10,650 nucleotides of DNA. It comes from Larix sibirica. Lineage: Eukaryota; Streptophyta; Pinopsida; Pinales; Pinaceae. Numbering within the stretch: the stretch's first letter is position 1; every line of letters starts with the position of its first letter. Where the stretch lies: assembly GCA_004151065.3 (NCBI GenBank), contig NWUY0300000024.1, positions 68,260 through 78,909 of the forward strand, given 5' to 3'. The notes below the pieces were generated by a model, which saw nothing but the letters and a program-made list of their open reading frames with translations, was not told the origin of the DNA and did not search any database. Of the stretch, positions 1 to 8,090 are shown in pieces. The translations under genes and the position numbers were made by a program.

Positions 1-160
1 ATCCTCCAAGTCAAAATGTCCTCCTCTCTTCTTCTCCACCAACGACACCCTAGGGTTTTATCATAAAACCTTATTCCCAAACCTCTAAGGGATAAACCCT
101 AACCATTGACCTCCAATTTGATCCAGGATACTTCAAGAAGACCAAAAAACCCTTGTTAGA
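1..160 (-). repeat. retroelement fragment matching 5797-5965
   Basis: This stretch aligns base by base, with moderate divergence, to 5797-5965 in the same orientation. Shared landmarks are a pyrimidine run (20-37), TAGGGTTTTATCATAAAACC (51-70), GATAAACCCTAA and TTGACCTCCAA. The similarity stops near 160. The element is cut by the window start, so its type cannot be fixed from this copy. Positions 161-540 hold no gene that I can support. Confidence 0.75.
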
Positions 161-539
161 AAAACANGGAATTTTTCCTCCATGTAAAATTATTGGAATG
201 GTGACATTACAATGAATGAGCATGTGATAATTCATCCTTAATAAAGTGTTTTTGCTCAAGGGAGCCTATCAAGTGTAGTGCTCCTTTTGAATGGATTTAT
301 CTCTCTCAAGCCTACTTGTTCATAGGTTTGTTTTTTATCTAGGGTTAAACTCATCTTTGTTGATATATCTACAAGTGTTTTGTTTCTCTAGTGTTGGTTT
401 GTTTTTTTCTTTATTGCAGAATTTGTGTTTATGTTGGTTTCATTCAATTTCTACACTATTTTTTGTGAATCTCAACAAATATCACAATATGGAATCAAAA
501 ATAAAACTCCAAATATAATGAAAAGTGTCCATTTAATTT

Positions 540-1151
540 GTGTATATGTTCTTGCCATCTAAGTCATTGCCTCAGTGGATTCCATTCATACAATTTGAAT
601 TCAACGCATTCAAAGAGAAGCCACATAAAATTAATAAAATTCGGCCTTTAAATTCACCAATTAACCTAGGAATCATTTAATAAAAAAAAATTAAGTGTGT
701 TTTTTAGTCATTGTGGAAGATGTTATGGAATGTGCCTTCTATTTGTACATGAGAGTCCATCCTATAAATGAAGTGGCACTATTAAATACAGTGGTGAATT
801 AAATACATATGTATTATATAGATATAATATTTATTATATAAGTTATCTATATTAAAGTAAACTTGTATATTACTTTATAAAATTAATTAAAACTTTAATA
901 TATATAAAATTCAAGATATAAAATTTTGAGAAAGAACCTTGAGCTACAAATTAACCAATATAAAAAATTACTGGATTTGATCAACTAGAGAAGAAAATAA
1001 GTATGTCTATATTTCCTCCCAAATATCGAACCTTATATAAATTTAATAATTAAAGACTTGATATGATGATGATGGTTAAAGTTTATTGAAACCAACTTTG
1101 AATACATTCTATATATATATATGAATCTACCTATAAATTTATACAAGTTTA
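540..1151. other. AT-rich intergenic stretch without genes
   Basis: About 780-1150 is strongly AT-rich, with runs of TA and a short (AT)n near 1111-1121. I see no open frame, no transposon termini and no RNA gene. It lies downstream of the CPR5-like gene and may simply be intergenic DNA. Confidence 0.6.
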
Positions 1152-1285
1152 GTAATTAAAGACTTATATTTTTAATTGTGGAACTTAATGGAAAATTTTA
1201 TCTACGTATGGCAATCTTGTAATTCAAGACTTATATTTTTAATTGTGGAACTTAATGGAAAATTTTATCTACGTATGGCAATCTT
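1152..1285. repeat. 67-base tandem duplication (two copies, one mismatch)
   Basis: Copy 1 is 1152-1218 and copy 2 is 1219-1285, directly abutting. They differ at one base (1158 A versus 1225 C), so 66 of 67 positions match. Both start GTAATT and end GGCAATCTT. A shorter, more diverged version of the beginning (TAATAATTAAAGACTTGATAT) lies near 1045-1065. The high identity implies a recent duplication, or conversion between the copies. Confidence 0.95.
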
Positions 1286-1499
1286 TTTTCTGAATTTCAT
1301 GATTGTTGAATTTAAATCAAAGACGAACACAAACTAGGTGACTAAGCTTGAAGTTGCAGTATTGTTCAATATAGTTACAATTCACTTCTCAAGTTTTATG
1401 GTTTGTGATTATGGTTTGTGATTAGCAGAAGCTGTGTCGATGATTAAAATGTATTGGTAATAGAACAAATAGCAAGAACAGTAACACCTTTATCTCTGA

Positions 1500-1885
1500 A
1501 TCCTCAAGAGGTTCATGCATTTGACTTGGCATTATGATGACAACGGGATCACATGGCCAAAAATGGAAACGCGTGTTATTGTAATGGATATCAAAGTTTG
1601 CTTTGCACCCAATTCGAGTTCATTGCTACAACAAAATATATGAAGTCGCTCAAGAAAAAAAGGAACAAAACAGCACGTTGTACTGAGAGGATTTGCAAAA
1701 CTGTCCACAGAAAATCGTGACAAAAGATGGCCAGTTAATGAGGTGTTTTTTCACAATCTTTTACATCCACAACTGGCTGCCGACCTCACGAGAGTGTTCA
1801 GTTCCATATGATACAGTCTTCTGAAGTACAATACTCCTGAAATACACCTAGAGAAAACGTCTTGGACCATCTGCCAGAGACATGC
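1500..1885 (-). other. probable 3' UTR of the CPR5-like gene
   Basis: Downstream of the stop codon the sequence stays more balanced in base composition for roughly 350-400 bases before giving way to AT-rich intergenic DNA. I see no canonical AATAAA on the minus strand here; a CAATAA at about 1576-1581 is a weak candidate signal. A 63-codon open frame at 1532-1723 on the same strand has no family resemblance and is probably chance. The end point is an estimate. Confidence 0.35.
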
Positions 1886-2407
1886 TCACTGGTTCAAGAC
1901 ATGATCCTTGATCATATCGGAAAAATGCTTTGTCCAATCCCTAACAGAAGCAAACGGAGTGAGTCCAGCCATGACTGGGAGAACTAAAAGTGTAGCATGG
2001 AAAGCAAACTTACGAATCCACGAGGGTGTCAAATTGCTCCCAACATAGCTTGAAGTCGAGTCATTCAAAATACAAAATAAATATGATGTAAAGCAAGTGG
2101 CAAAAGCATGCAGAATACATAGTACTTCCCAATATACCAGCCAACGAAATCCACTTCCTCCCAGGCTATCAACAGAGAACTTGCCTGCCCAACCACAGAA
2201 GCCTCCTAGTAAAACCAAGATAATCGTTGCAGGCTTAGCCTGACTCGACCTTGTGACTGTGTGGCGTAATAATAAATAGGCAATAACTGCAACAACACCA
2301 CCACCGGCTAGCATACGGGATATTACCATAATTTCACATAAAATAGTCCGGAATCTTCCTGTGACAGTATCCATTGGGTTGGGAAACCATGAAGACTTTT
2401 GCGATTC
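1886..2407 (-). CDS. CPR5: CPR5-like terminal exon (522 bases, 173 codons plus stop): membrane helices 2-5
   Basis: The exon begins after a TGTGTAG acceptor (2408-2414) and ends with a TGA at 1888-1886. Its first 11 codons (ESQKSSWFPNP) precede the first in-frame ATG, so that ATG is internal and not a start. Four membrane helices lie at exon residues about 27-47, 60-75, 89-114 and 134-152. The motif GGFCGWAGKFSVDSLGG and the following WLVYWEVLC are the most family-typical parts of the window. The C-terminal tail after the last helix is about 21 residues, similar to the Arabidopsis protein. No frameshift or internal stop is seen, so the gene appears intact here. Confidence 0.92.
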   Translation of the reverse strand, partial: ESQKSSWFPNPMDTVTGRFRTILCEIMVISRMLAGGGVVAVIAYLLLRHTVTRSSQAKPATIILVLLGGFCGWAGKFSVDSLGGSGFRWLVYWEVLCILHAFATCFTSYLFCILNDSTSSYVGSNLTPSWIRKFAFHATLLVLPVMAGLTPFASVRDWTKHFSDMIKDHVLNQ

Positions 2408-4853
2408 CTACACACAATTGGAACAAAACAACAATCACAGAAATGTAGAAAATAGTATACAACTTATCTTCAGACTTGATGTTACATAGACACATCAATT
2501 AAATTACCTTGGTGAAGGTTTGGCATGATGTGATCGCTTCTGAAAGGAGTGAGCGTGAATATGTCGAGACGCCGTAGGCTAAAGCAAGAAGCATGAATAT
2601 CATCCCTGCCGCCAATTCATCTGCACATTGTCTGCTAAACTCAACATGTGCTGTTTTTAGTTTCTCATCTACAAATGCATTCTCTTTGAACAATGCTTTG
2701 GAGTGGTTCAACTCTAATTTGTTTCTAAGCAGCATATTCGACTCTGAATTAATATCAAGTCGTTCCTCTTCAAGTTTGAGCTGCCTCATTTTTTGCATGA
2801 GCTCAAGTGATTTTAACTGATTGCTTCTTTCTTGTTCCCTCACAGACTTATCAAATACATTAAGAATGTTTTGCTGAAATTGTCCATCAGAAATGTTCGT
2901 CCTATCTGAGAATACAGATAACATAGCTGCTTCAGGTAGACTGCCCGAAATATTCATCAATTGTCTATCGGAATTTTCATCACCCTGTGGATGTCCATGT
3001 AACACAATCTTCTGACAATCCTCTCGAATCCCTGATGTTTCTTTACTCCCATCTATTTCCCCTCTCAGATTATACAGACTGTTCTCTCCAGAACCCTCTG
3101 CTGTCGCTGTCATCCTTTCAGTCAATACAGAAAAAGAATTTTCCATTAAATTTTTTGGACATTGTGCAGCTTGAACTCCCACATCTTTAATAGCTGAGTT
3201 ACTTCTTTCAATTTCCCCGGAACCAGCACCACTATGGGCATTTACTTCGGACTTCACATGACTGAAATTACTCTGCTGCACACCACCACCAGCAGTCACT
3301 TGTGAGGTTGCACATTCACTACCAACAACTTTGTAGTTATCTTCAGGGGTTTGGTCATTGCAATTTGCGGTTCCCTCTGCAAATTCGCAATCAACCTGAG
3401 ATTCATCTTTCGAGAAGCTAGACTGCTTCAAAAATTCCTGCTCTAAACCAGGCAATCCATTTTCATCTCCAATTTCTCGTTTATGCCCACGTGCAGTATC
3501 AAGACAGCATAATTCTCCTTGCATTTGCCCCCTTTCATCTGATTGCAGTTGACATTTTTTATTACTTGGTTTTTGCCTCCAAGTTTTTGGAGCATTTACA
3601 TCTGTTGCAAAACCACTTAATGAACTATCAGCCATCTGCTCAGATGGGCTTGCATTCCACTTTCCTTCAGAATCACATGATATCTTCTCATTATCACGCA
3701 TTACTTGCTTCACTAGTCGCATCGTGTTGAAAGTGCTTCTGAATGATGCTTCAAAAGCATTTGCAAACTGTCTGCTTTCAGTATCTAAGAGCTGAACAAA
3801 CAAAACATCACCTGAGTTTCAGCCACAGCATTTTTGGTTCCACCTATAAAAGTTAAATAGGGGGTAAAACATGAAAGCTATAGGGTTCCTTTTCTGAAAA
3901 ATACAACTGACCTGAGATAACGACTCCTTTACTGCCAGTCCCATGAGCTGCAATATATATCAAATGATTGATTAACACAAAACAATCCGACAGAACAGTT
4001 TAGACCAAACAAGAAAAACACTTTTCCTGGAACAAAATGTAGAAAAAATAAATGCAAGAAGTGTGTGGCATGCTAAATCTTCACAAGAATTATAAACCCG
4101 AATGGATAGACTTACAGGGATAGTTAAAATACAGAAAAGGCCATAATTGCAAAAGTTTAATTCTATAATATATTATGCCGCATCTTAGTTTGATTATTAA
4201 TAAGTATTTGTTATTTTACTAAAAATATAGCTTTACATTGCTATTGTTATGATATATTATCTTATGCATTAAATTATGTTAAGACCTTTCTAGGATGGAT
4301 GGATATTAAGAAACAATATTAACATATCAACCAGCGTATATTTTATGAAGGCATATATGGTAAAGTTTCGTAAATTAACAAACATTAACTATAATTAAAA
4401 CATCCATTGAGCATATAATACATTAAACCATTATAAACATATAATTAAAAAAATCAGTGCTCAAAATATGTAAATCAACAAACATTACATCAAAACATGT
4501 GCATGATTTTAGACTAGCCCAGAATTGAACGGAGTAACTTCATAACTAAAATAAATTAAATTAAATATTTATTAATGTACACTAATAATCACTGAAAGGT
4601 TAATGATACTGTAGAAATAATAAATTGCTCAGAAAGATGAGGGAATGCTTACTGCAACTCCACAATAAACATAAAAGAAACAGAAAAAGAAGTGTTTCTA
4701 GCTTCTGTAAGCTCTCAAAAATCAACATGCAAGAATAATAATGCCCGGGAGATCCTCAAAATTCTAAAGAAATCAGAAGTCTGAAACAAGACTCACCCTT
4801 GGTAACTTATCTGCCAAAATGAATTGACCCTTTTGAATATTGCTTTCCAAAGC
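1886..4853 (-). CDS. CPR5: CPR5-like plant nuclear-envelope protein, 3' part of gene (join of four exons)
   Basis: The coding sequence joins 4853-4797, 3947-3912, 3791-2508 and 2407-1886, giving 632 residues plus a TGA stop; it is 5'-partial because no upstream exon is visible. In Arabidopsis, CPR5 is a membrane nucleoporin that restrains effector-triggered immunity and senescence and affects trichome and cell-cycle control. Seen here, in joined-residue numbering: residues 1-60 align without gaps to the CPR5 stretch ending in a short helix (motifs AVKESL and FANAFEASF); about 65-350 is a polar acidic region; about 353-419 is a charged coiled coil; membrane helices lie near 425-442, 486-506, 519-534, 548-573 and 593-611. 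The segment GGFCGWAGKFSVDSLGG in helix 3 and its loop, and the LPVMAGLTPFA segment in helix 5, match the family closely. The missing N-terminal part should carry the basic region and an ALALPLGMSFAA-like motif. Identification is from remembered family sequence and is firm for the C-terminal half. Confidence 0.9.
2508..3791 (-). CDS. CPR5: CPR5-like large exon (1284 bases, 428 codons): variable region, coiled coil and first membrane helix
   Basis: The acceptor is TTGTTCAG (ending at 3792) and the donor is AAG|GTAATT (2507-2502). The open frame extends a few codons into the upstream intron to a TTG at 3803, but that is not a start: the family alignment begins exactly at the splice acceptor. Exon residues 1-30 are conserved with CPR5. 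Residues about 35-320 are rich in Ser, Asn, Gln, Glu and Asp, have no recognisable domain and are probably disordered. Residues 322-388 form a coiled coil (motif QLKSLELMQKMRQLKLEEER), and 394-411 form a membrane helix (AAGMIFMLLALAYGVSTY). The last residues, AITSCQTFTK, align to the family segment between helices 1 and 2. If the 100-base intron were retained, translation would stop two codons after the junction. Confidence 0.9.
3912..3947 (-). CDS. CPR5: CPR5-like microexon (36 bases, 12 codons)
   Basis: The microexon is bounded by a TATATTGCAG acceptor and a GTCAGT donor (3911-3906). It encodes LMGLAVKESLSQ, which aligns to the AVEESL region of Arabidopsis CPR5. It joins in phase 0 to exons of 57 and 1284 bases. 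The combined reading across the three exons keeps exact spacing with the family, which is the main support for such a small exon. Skipping it would remove 12 residues without changing frame. Confidence 0.82.
3948..4796 (-). other. intron of the CPR5-like gene (849 bases)
   Basis: The intron has GTGAGT at the donor and TATATTGCAG at the acceptor. Its middle (about 4140-4600) is very AT-rich. It contains a 17-base imperfect direct repeat (TAAATTAACAAACATTA at 4371-4387, and 4471-4487 with one mismatch) spaced exactly 100 bases. No coding potential or RNA gene was seen inside it. Confidence 0.75.
4797..4853 (-). CDS. CPR5: CPR5-like exon (57 bases, 19 codons)
   Basis: The exon follows a TTTTCAG acceptor and ends at a strong GTGAGT donor (4796-4791). 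It reads ALESNIQKGQFILADKLPR in phase 0. This aligns without gaps to the Arabidopsis CPR5 segment just before its AVEESL motif. Both borders are phase 0. The exon is very short and was found by searching for the missing segment upstream of the large exon. The preceding intron has no visible partner exon in the remaining 5.8 kb. Confidence 0.82.
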
Positions 4854-5166
4854 CTGAAAATAGTAACAAGATTGCTAATTATGAGAACAATTAAGCATCA
4901 AAATCCTCATTTCACTTGAGAAGTAAAACATCACATATTTCATATTGCAGAAAAGATTAAAAAGAACTTCACCAATTAGACCAAAACTACAAAGGAAGCC
5001 ACAATCCATTCCTATGAATCATTTAATCTGGAAAATAAGACAATTCTACTTTCTGTTGGAACAAACATGAATACATCTCTTGGGGTTTTATCATTTCTCA
5101 TCATTCAGTAACTCCATTTGAGGGCTGGTTGTAAAGCCCATTTCTTCAGACATCAAGTTTGAACTG

Positions 5167-5171
5167 CCTCT
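5167..5171. repeat. target-site duplication, left copy (CCTCT)
   Basis: CCTCT abuts the 3' LTR end at 5172 and is repeated exactly at 8091-8095 next to the outer end of the 5' LTR. Five bases is the usual duplication length for LTR retrotransposons. Confidence 0.75.
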
Positions 5172-5688
5172 TGTAAAATTTCCTTCTCGTAAATGCTTTT
5201 ACAATTTTTAATGCAAAACATAAACTTTACCTCTAACCTTAAAAGGTTTATTGGATCTTAACCCTATGAATATTCATCCTTAGGGCTGTTGTGAAATAGT
5301 GTATAAAACAGCAGCAGAAAGATTACAATATTTTACTTCCAAACAGCCCAAGTTTCTAAACAATCCAAGGAGAAAGAATATCAAATCACTTTGATAAGTT
5401 CCAGCTGTCTAGGGCAACTTATCCCACAAACCAGATCTGAAAATTAACTTTTATGGCAGCAATAACAACAGTAAAACCAACCCCCTATATTCTTCAATAA
5501 GATTTCAAATCACTCAACAATTGTCCTTTTACTTATATCAAATCAGCAAGACAGGTATGGCTGTAAATAACAATACACAAAGAACATATATGGCTGAAAA
5601 TTAAACATGGAAAATGTACAAGTTTTGGATAGCTAAAAACTTCCTTCACATGATTAAGATGAAGTACATATGCATACCATAGCCTACA
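5172..5688 (-). repeat. 3' LTR of the minus-strand retrotransposon
   Basis: The inner homology with 7561-8090 is clear from 5172 (TGTAAAATTTCC versus TGTATAAATTTCC) up to about 5666. The upper edge is ambiguous. Position 5688 gives a TGTAGG start and a matching spacing. Position 5795 gives TGTTGG, identical to the start of the 5' LTR, and follows a purine-rich sequence on the minus strand. If 5795 is right, the 5' LTR has lost about 100 bases. Confidence 0.78.
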
Positions 5689-5796
5689 GATCTCATGGCT
5701 AGTACGAGTCCACTACCTCTCCAAAATCCTAGCTAGGTAAAAGAAGAAACCCCAACTCAACCAAAGATATCCAATATGCAAGAATCACTCCAACAC

Positions 5797-6110
5797 ATCC
5801 TTTGAGGCAAGTTGTGCTCTTCTCTTCTTCTTCTCAACCAACAAAATTAACAATACCTTAGGGTTTTATCATAAAACCGAATTTTGAAACCTCTAAGAGA
5901 TAAACCCTAAACCTTGACCTCCAAGATGCTCCAAGATACTCCAAGAAGAGTAAGAAATCCTATTGACTCTAAAGAGAGAGAGATCAAGTACAAGTGAAGA
6001 TCGAGAGAGAGAGGAGATTATTGCGTGCTCTTGTATATATCAAATCTCAACACAAGAGTGAATTAATTGTGAATGAGAACATATTTCTCCTTCCTATGTT
6101 TATATGAGAG
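5797..6110 (-). repeat. LTR-like segment with TATA-like motif and CT-rich leader, related to 1-160
   Basis: Read on the minus strand, a TATA-like ATATAAACATAGG (about 6105-6093) is followed by a leader with two CT-rich runs (about 6016-6003 and 5984-5973). Next comes the 5965-5797 stretch that recurs at 1-160, ending in a 19-base all-purine tract (5835-5817). This order resembles the U3-R-U5 region of a plant LTR. It lies inside the 5172-8090 element, so it could be a nested LTR fragment or part of that element's own 3' internal region. I cannot define its ends. Confidence 0.45.
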
Positions 6111-6663
6111 GTAAGGGAGGCCAACAATATAATGCAGGCCCAAGCCCTTACACACATCCTATAATGAGCACTTGTAGGCTGATGCAAATGAAGCACTCCA
6201 CTCCAAAGTACACATTCCATCCTACTAGGCCGTGATGTCATATGCATTAAGGATCATAGATGATGTAGCTAAACAAGGTAAGTCCACATGTTTTTTTCAC
6301 AAGCCTCCATGCACTATGTCAATCCTCCTAATCAATGTACTCCATTGGGTCAGTTTCCCCTTAAAAGAATAGTATGGTAGCCTAGGCATCCCCAAGCGAA
6401 CTCCGAGCCTCTCATCGGGAATCCAAGGAAATCCATGCTATCCAGGTCTTGATTCCCTCCTCTATGATACATATTGCTCCTCTTACAAATTAAGGCATTC
6501 CCCACTGTGTAAAAAAAAGGCATACCCCATGCAAGTGAACCTCTCCACATGGATATCATGAAGGGTGTCCACCACACTGCCGAGAGAATTACAGTGCTTG
6601 AGGGAATAATACCAAGCTATCATGCAACTAAGGTCGAGCAATCTCTAAGAAATCTATCTCCAC

Positions 6664-6740
6664 CATGCAAATCCATCACAAAACATCTCTCATGTGTAAA
6701 TCCATCATATATCATCTCTCATGTGCAAATCCACCATGAG
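6664..6740. repeat. short tandem repeat, 27-29 base unit, about 2.7 copies
   Basis: Units run 6664-6690, 6691-6719 and 6720-6740 (partial). Each begins CATG, contains AAATCCA, and the full units end CATCTCT. The array lies just past the end of gag on the minus strand. Confidence 0.7.
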
Positions 6741-7322
6741 ACCAATAAAATCTAATGCCCCTTGTTGCTCCAAATAAGACTATAATTTGATTTCTTCTTG
6801 CAGGAGATCAACCTAAAGCTTTGGAAACAAGGATTTGATCCCTTGAGTACAAAAACCCTGAAAATAAGGCATCCAGAGAGGAGCAAGTCCCTTTAAGGCA
6901 ATGGACACCAACTCCTAATCCTCTGCTATTATTCCAATGGGGGACAATTAGTCCTCCAATTCACTAGTCTTGGTGAAATAGCTCACCATAGTATCTATCT
7001 TTCTCATGTAAATGTTTGGAAGTTATTTTTTCAAGAGAAACTATCAAGAAGCACAAGATTTTAGACACAAGTTGACCAAAGCATCAAACATGTTCTTACA
7101 TGTTGTCTTATCTAAAATGTGTGAGATAAGGCGATCCTCAATGTAATCAAGAATGATTCCCTTCACTTAATTACCTTCCGTCCTTTAATGAGTGGCCAAC
7201 TATGCTAAATCAATATGTTATGGAATCTCCTTCTCAACATGTTCCTAAAGATCAACCTCTTACATAAGAATCTGAATCTCTAGCTTCCATGGAATAAAAT
7301 TCAAAGCTCCATCCAACCTATC
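6703..7322 (-). pseudogene. gag pseudogene, UBN2-type, of the Copia-type retrotransposon
   Basis: A single minus-strand frame keeps recognisable retrotransposon gag similarity from 7322 to about 6780, broken by about 14 stop codons over 7322-6703 but by no obvious frameshift. Recognisable pieces in order are the N-terminal LDGALNFIPWK segment, IILDYIEDRLISHI followed by a DALVNL segment, the TSELED segment with a PIG motif, ELVSIALKGLAPLW, and the VDLLQEEIKL helix. These are typical of the capsid-like region of plant Copia gag (UBN2 / gag-polypeptide family). Most of the stops can be explained by C-to-T or G-to-A transitions at glutamine or tryptophan codons. The zinc knuckle and all of pol are not visible. 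Confidence 0.8.
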
Positions 7323-7548
7323 ACACTTTCTATGACCAATAGTCACTTTACACATCCCTAATAAGCGTCAAGTCGACACAATCAACAATATATAAAGTAG
7401 AAACAACTCTTCCAAGGGTCAAAGTGCTTCTCCAAGAGACTCGTGGTTTGAAACCCCATAACCTCAACAAGGTCAAGTACCTCTTCCACGTGATCTCTAG
7501 CTGAAATGTAGCCACCCTCCTACTCTAGAGTGATCTCAGGCACAACAA

Positions 7549-7560
7549 GCTCTTAAGCCA
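7549..7560 (-). promoter_or_regulatory. decayed primer-binding site (initiator tRNA-Met type)
   Basis: The minus strand reads TGGCTTAAGAGC immediately after the LTR end. It matches 9 of 12 bases of the usual plant Copia primer site TGGTATCAGAGC. The position directly beside a TG...CA LTR terminus supports the assignment despite the mismatches. Confidence 0.65.
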
Positions 7561-8090
7561 TGTATAAATTTCCAACAAAAAATGCTTTAATGCAAAACAA
7601 AACTTTAAGCTCTTTAACAAGAGGTTTCCTAGGTCTTAATCACATGATTTTTTAGTCTTTCAGCTATTATGAAATAGTGTATAAGACAAAACTATAAAGA
7701 GAACAATATTTCACTTTCAAATGGTCCAATTTTATAGGCAATTCAAGGAGAAAAGATACCAAACAACCTCAATGAGTTTTAGCCCTCCAGGGAAACTTAT
7801 TCCACATAAACCAAATTTGAAAATGATCTTTTACAACAGTAATAGCAATAGTAAAACAACATATACAGTAGAAACAAAACAATCTTTATATTCCTCGATG
7901 CTAATGTCAAATGACTTAACAATTGTCCTTTTATTTATGTCAAAGCATTAACACATATATAGATGTAAATAACAATACGTGAATAATATATATTGTTGGA
8001 AATTAAATATAGAAAATGCACAAGTTTTGAATAACTGAAAACTTCCTTTATATGCTNTAAACACTTTCGAAGTAACCCAAAAAACCAACA
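7561..8090 (-). repeat. 5' LTR of the minus-strand retrotransposon
   Basis: On the minus strand it runs from TGTTGG (8090) to TATACA (7561). It aligns along most of its length with 5172-5688. Shared landmarks on the plus strand include AATGCAAAAC, TGAAATAGTGTATAA, AACAATTGTCCTTTTA, GTAAATAACAATAC and ACAAGTTTTG. The copies differ by many substitutions and small indels, implying an old insertion. One N lies at 8057. Confidence 0.82.

Larger units (their letters stand above)
5172..8090 (-). mobile_element. degenerate Copia-type LTR retrotransposon with target-site duplication
   Basis: The element is 2919 bases long and oriented on the minus strand, the same strand as the host gene. It has diverged direct LTRs at 7561-8090 (5' LTR) and about 5172-5688 (3' LTR). 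A decayed primer-binding site directly follows the 5' LTR at 7560-7549, and a gag pseudogene follows on the same strand. The outer ends are TG...CA and are flanked by CCTCT on both sides. No protease, integrase, reverse transcriptase or RNase H could be read in the 1.86 kb internal region, so it is either an internal deletion derivative or a non-autonomous element. The UBN2-type gag together with a Met-tRNA-like primer site points to Copia. It lies upstream of the first visible CPR5-like exon, presumably within an intron. Confidence 0.82.

Noticed and set aside
1111-1121. Short AT dinucleotide run as a regulatory site
   Set aside because: It is a simple repeat in AT-rich DNA with no nearby gene start.
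1532-1723. Minus-strand 63-codon open frame downstream of the CPR5-like stop
   Set aside because: It is probably chance within the 3' UTR: no family resemblance and no separate gene context.
2372-2374. ATG as the start of a separate 162-residue membrane protein
   Set aside because: Eleven codons upstream in the same frame, after a TGTGTAG acceptor, also align to CPR5, so the ATG is internal to the terminal exon.
2593-3730. Plus-strand open frames at 2593-2820, 2987-3190 and 3491-3730
   Set aside because: They are antisense shadows of the large CPR5-like exon and have no recognisable motif.
3801-3803. TTG at the start of the long minus-strand open frame, as a possible translation start
   Set aside because: It lies in a 120-base intron. 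The CPR5 alignment starts at the splice acceptor at 3791, and upstream exons continue the alignment.
1-6110. The 1-160 and 5797-5965 repeats as the two LTRs of one element containing the CPR5-like exons
   Set aside because: The interval holds an apparently intact host gene with introns and no retroelement core, so independent insertions are more likely.
6375-6400. Minus-strand GGCTATGG/GGGATGCC-type word resembling the CPR5 PLGM motif
   Set aside because: The flanking codons do not give SFAA or ALALP and there are no suitable splice sites, so it is not the missing N-terminal exon.
6047-6577. Minus-strand open frames of 66 and 75 codons inside the retrotransposon
   Set aside because: No integrase, reverse transcriptase or zinc-knuckle residues can be seen; they overlap LTR-like and low-information sequence.
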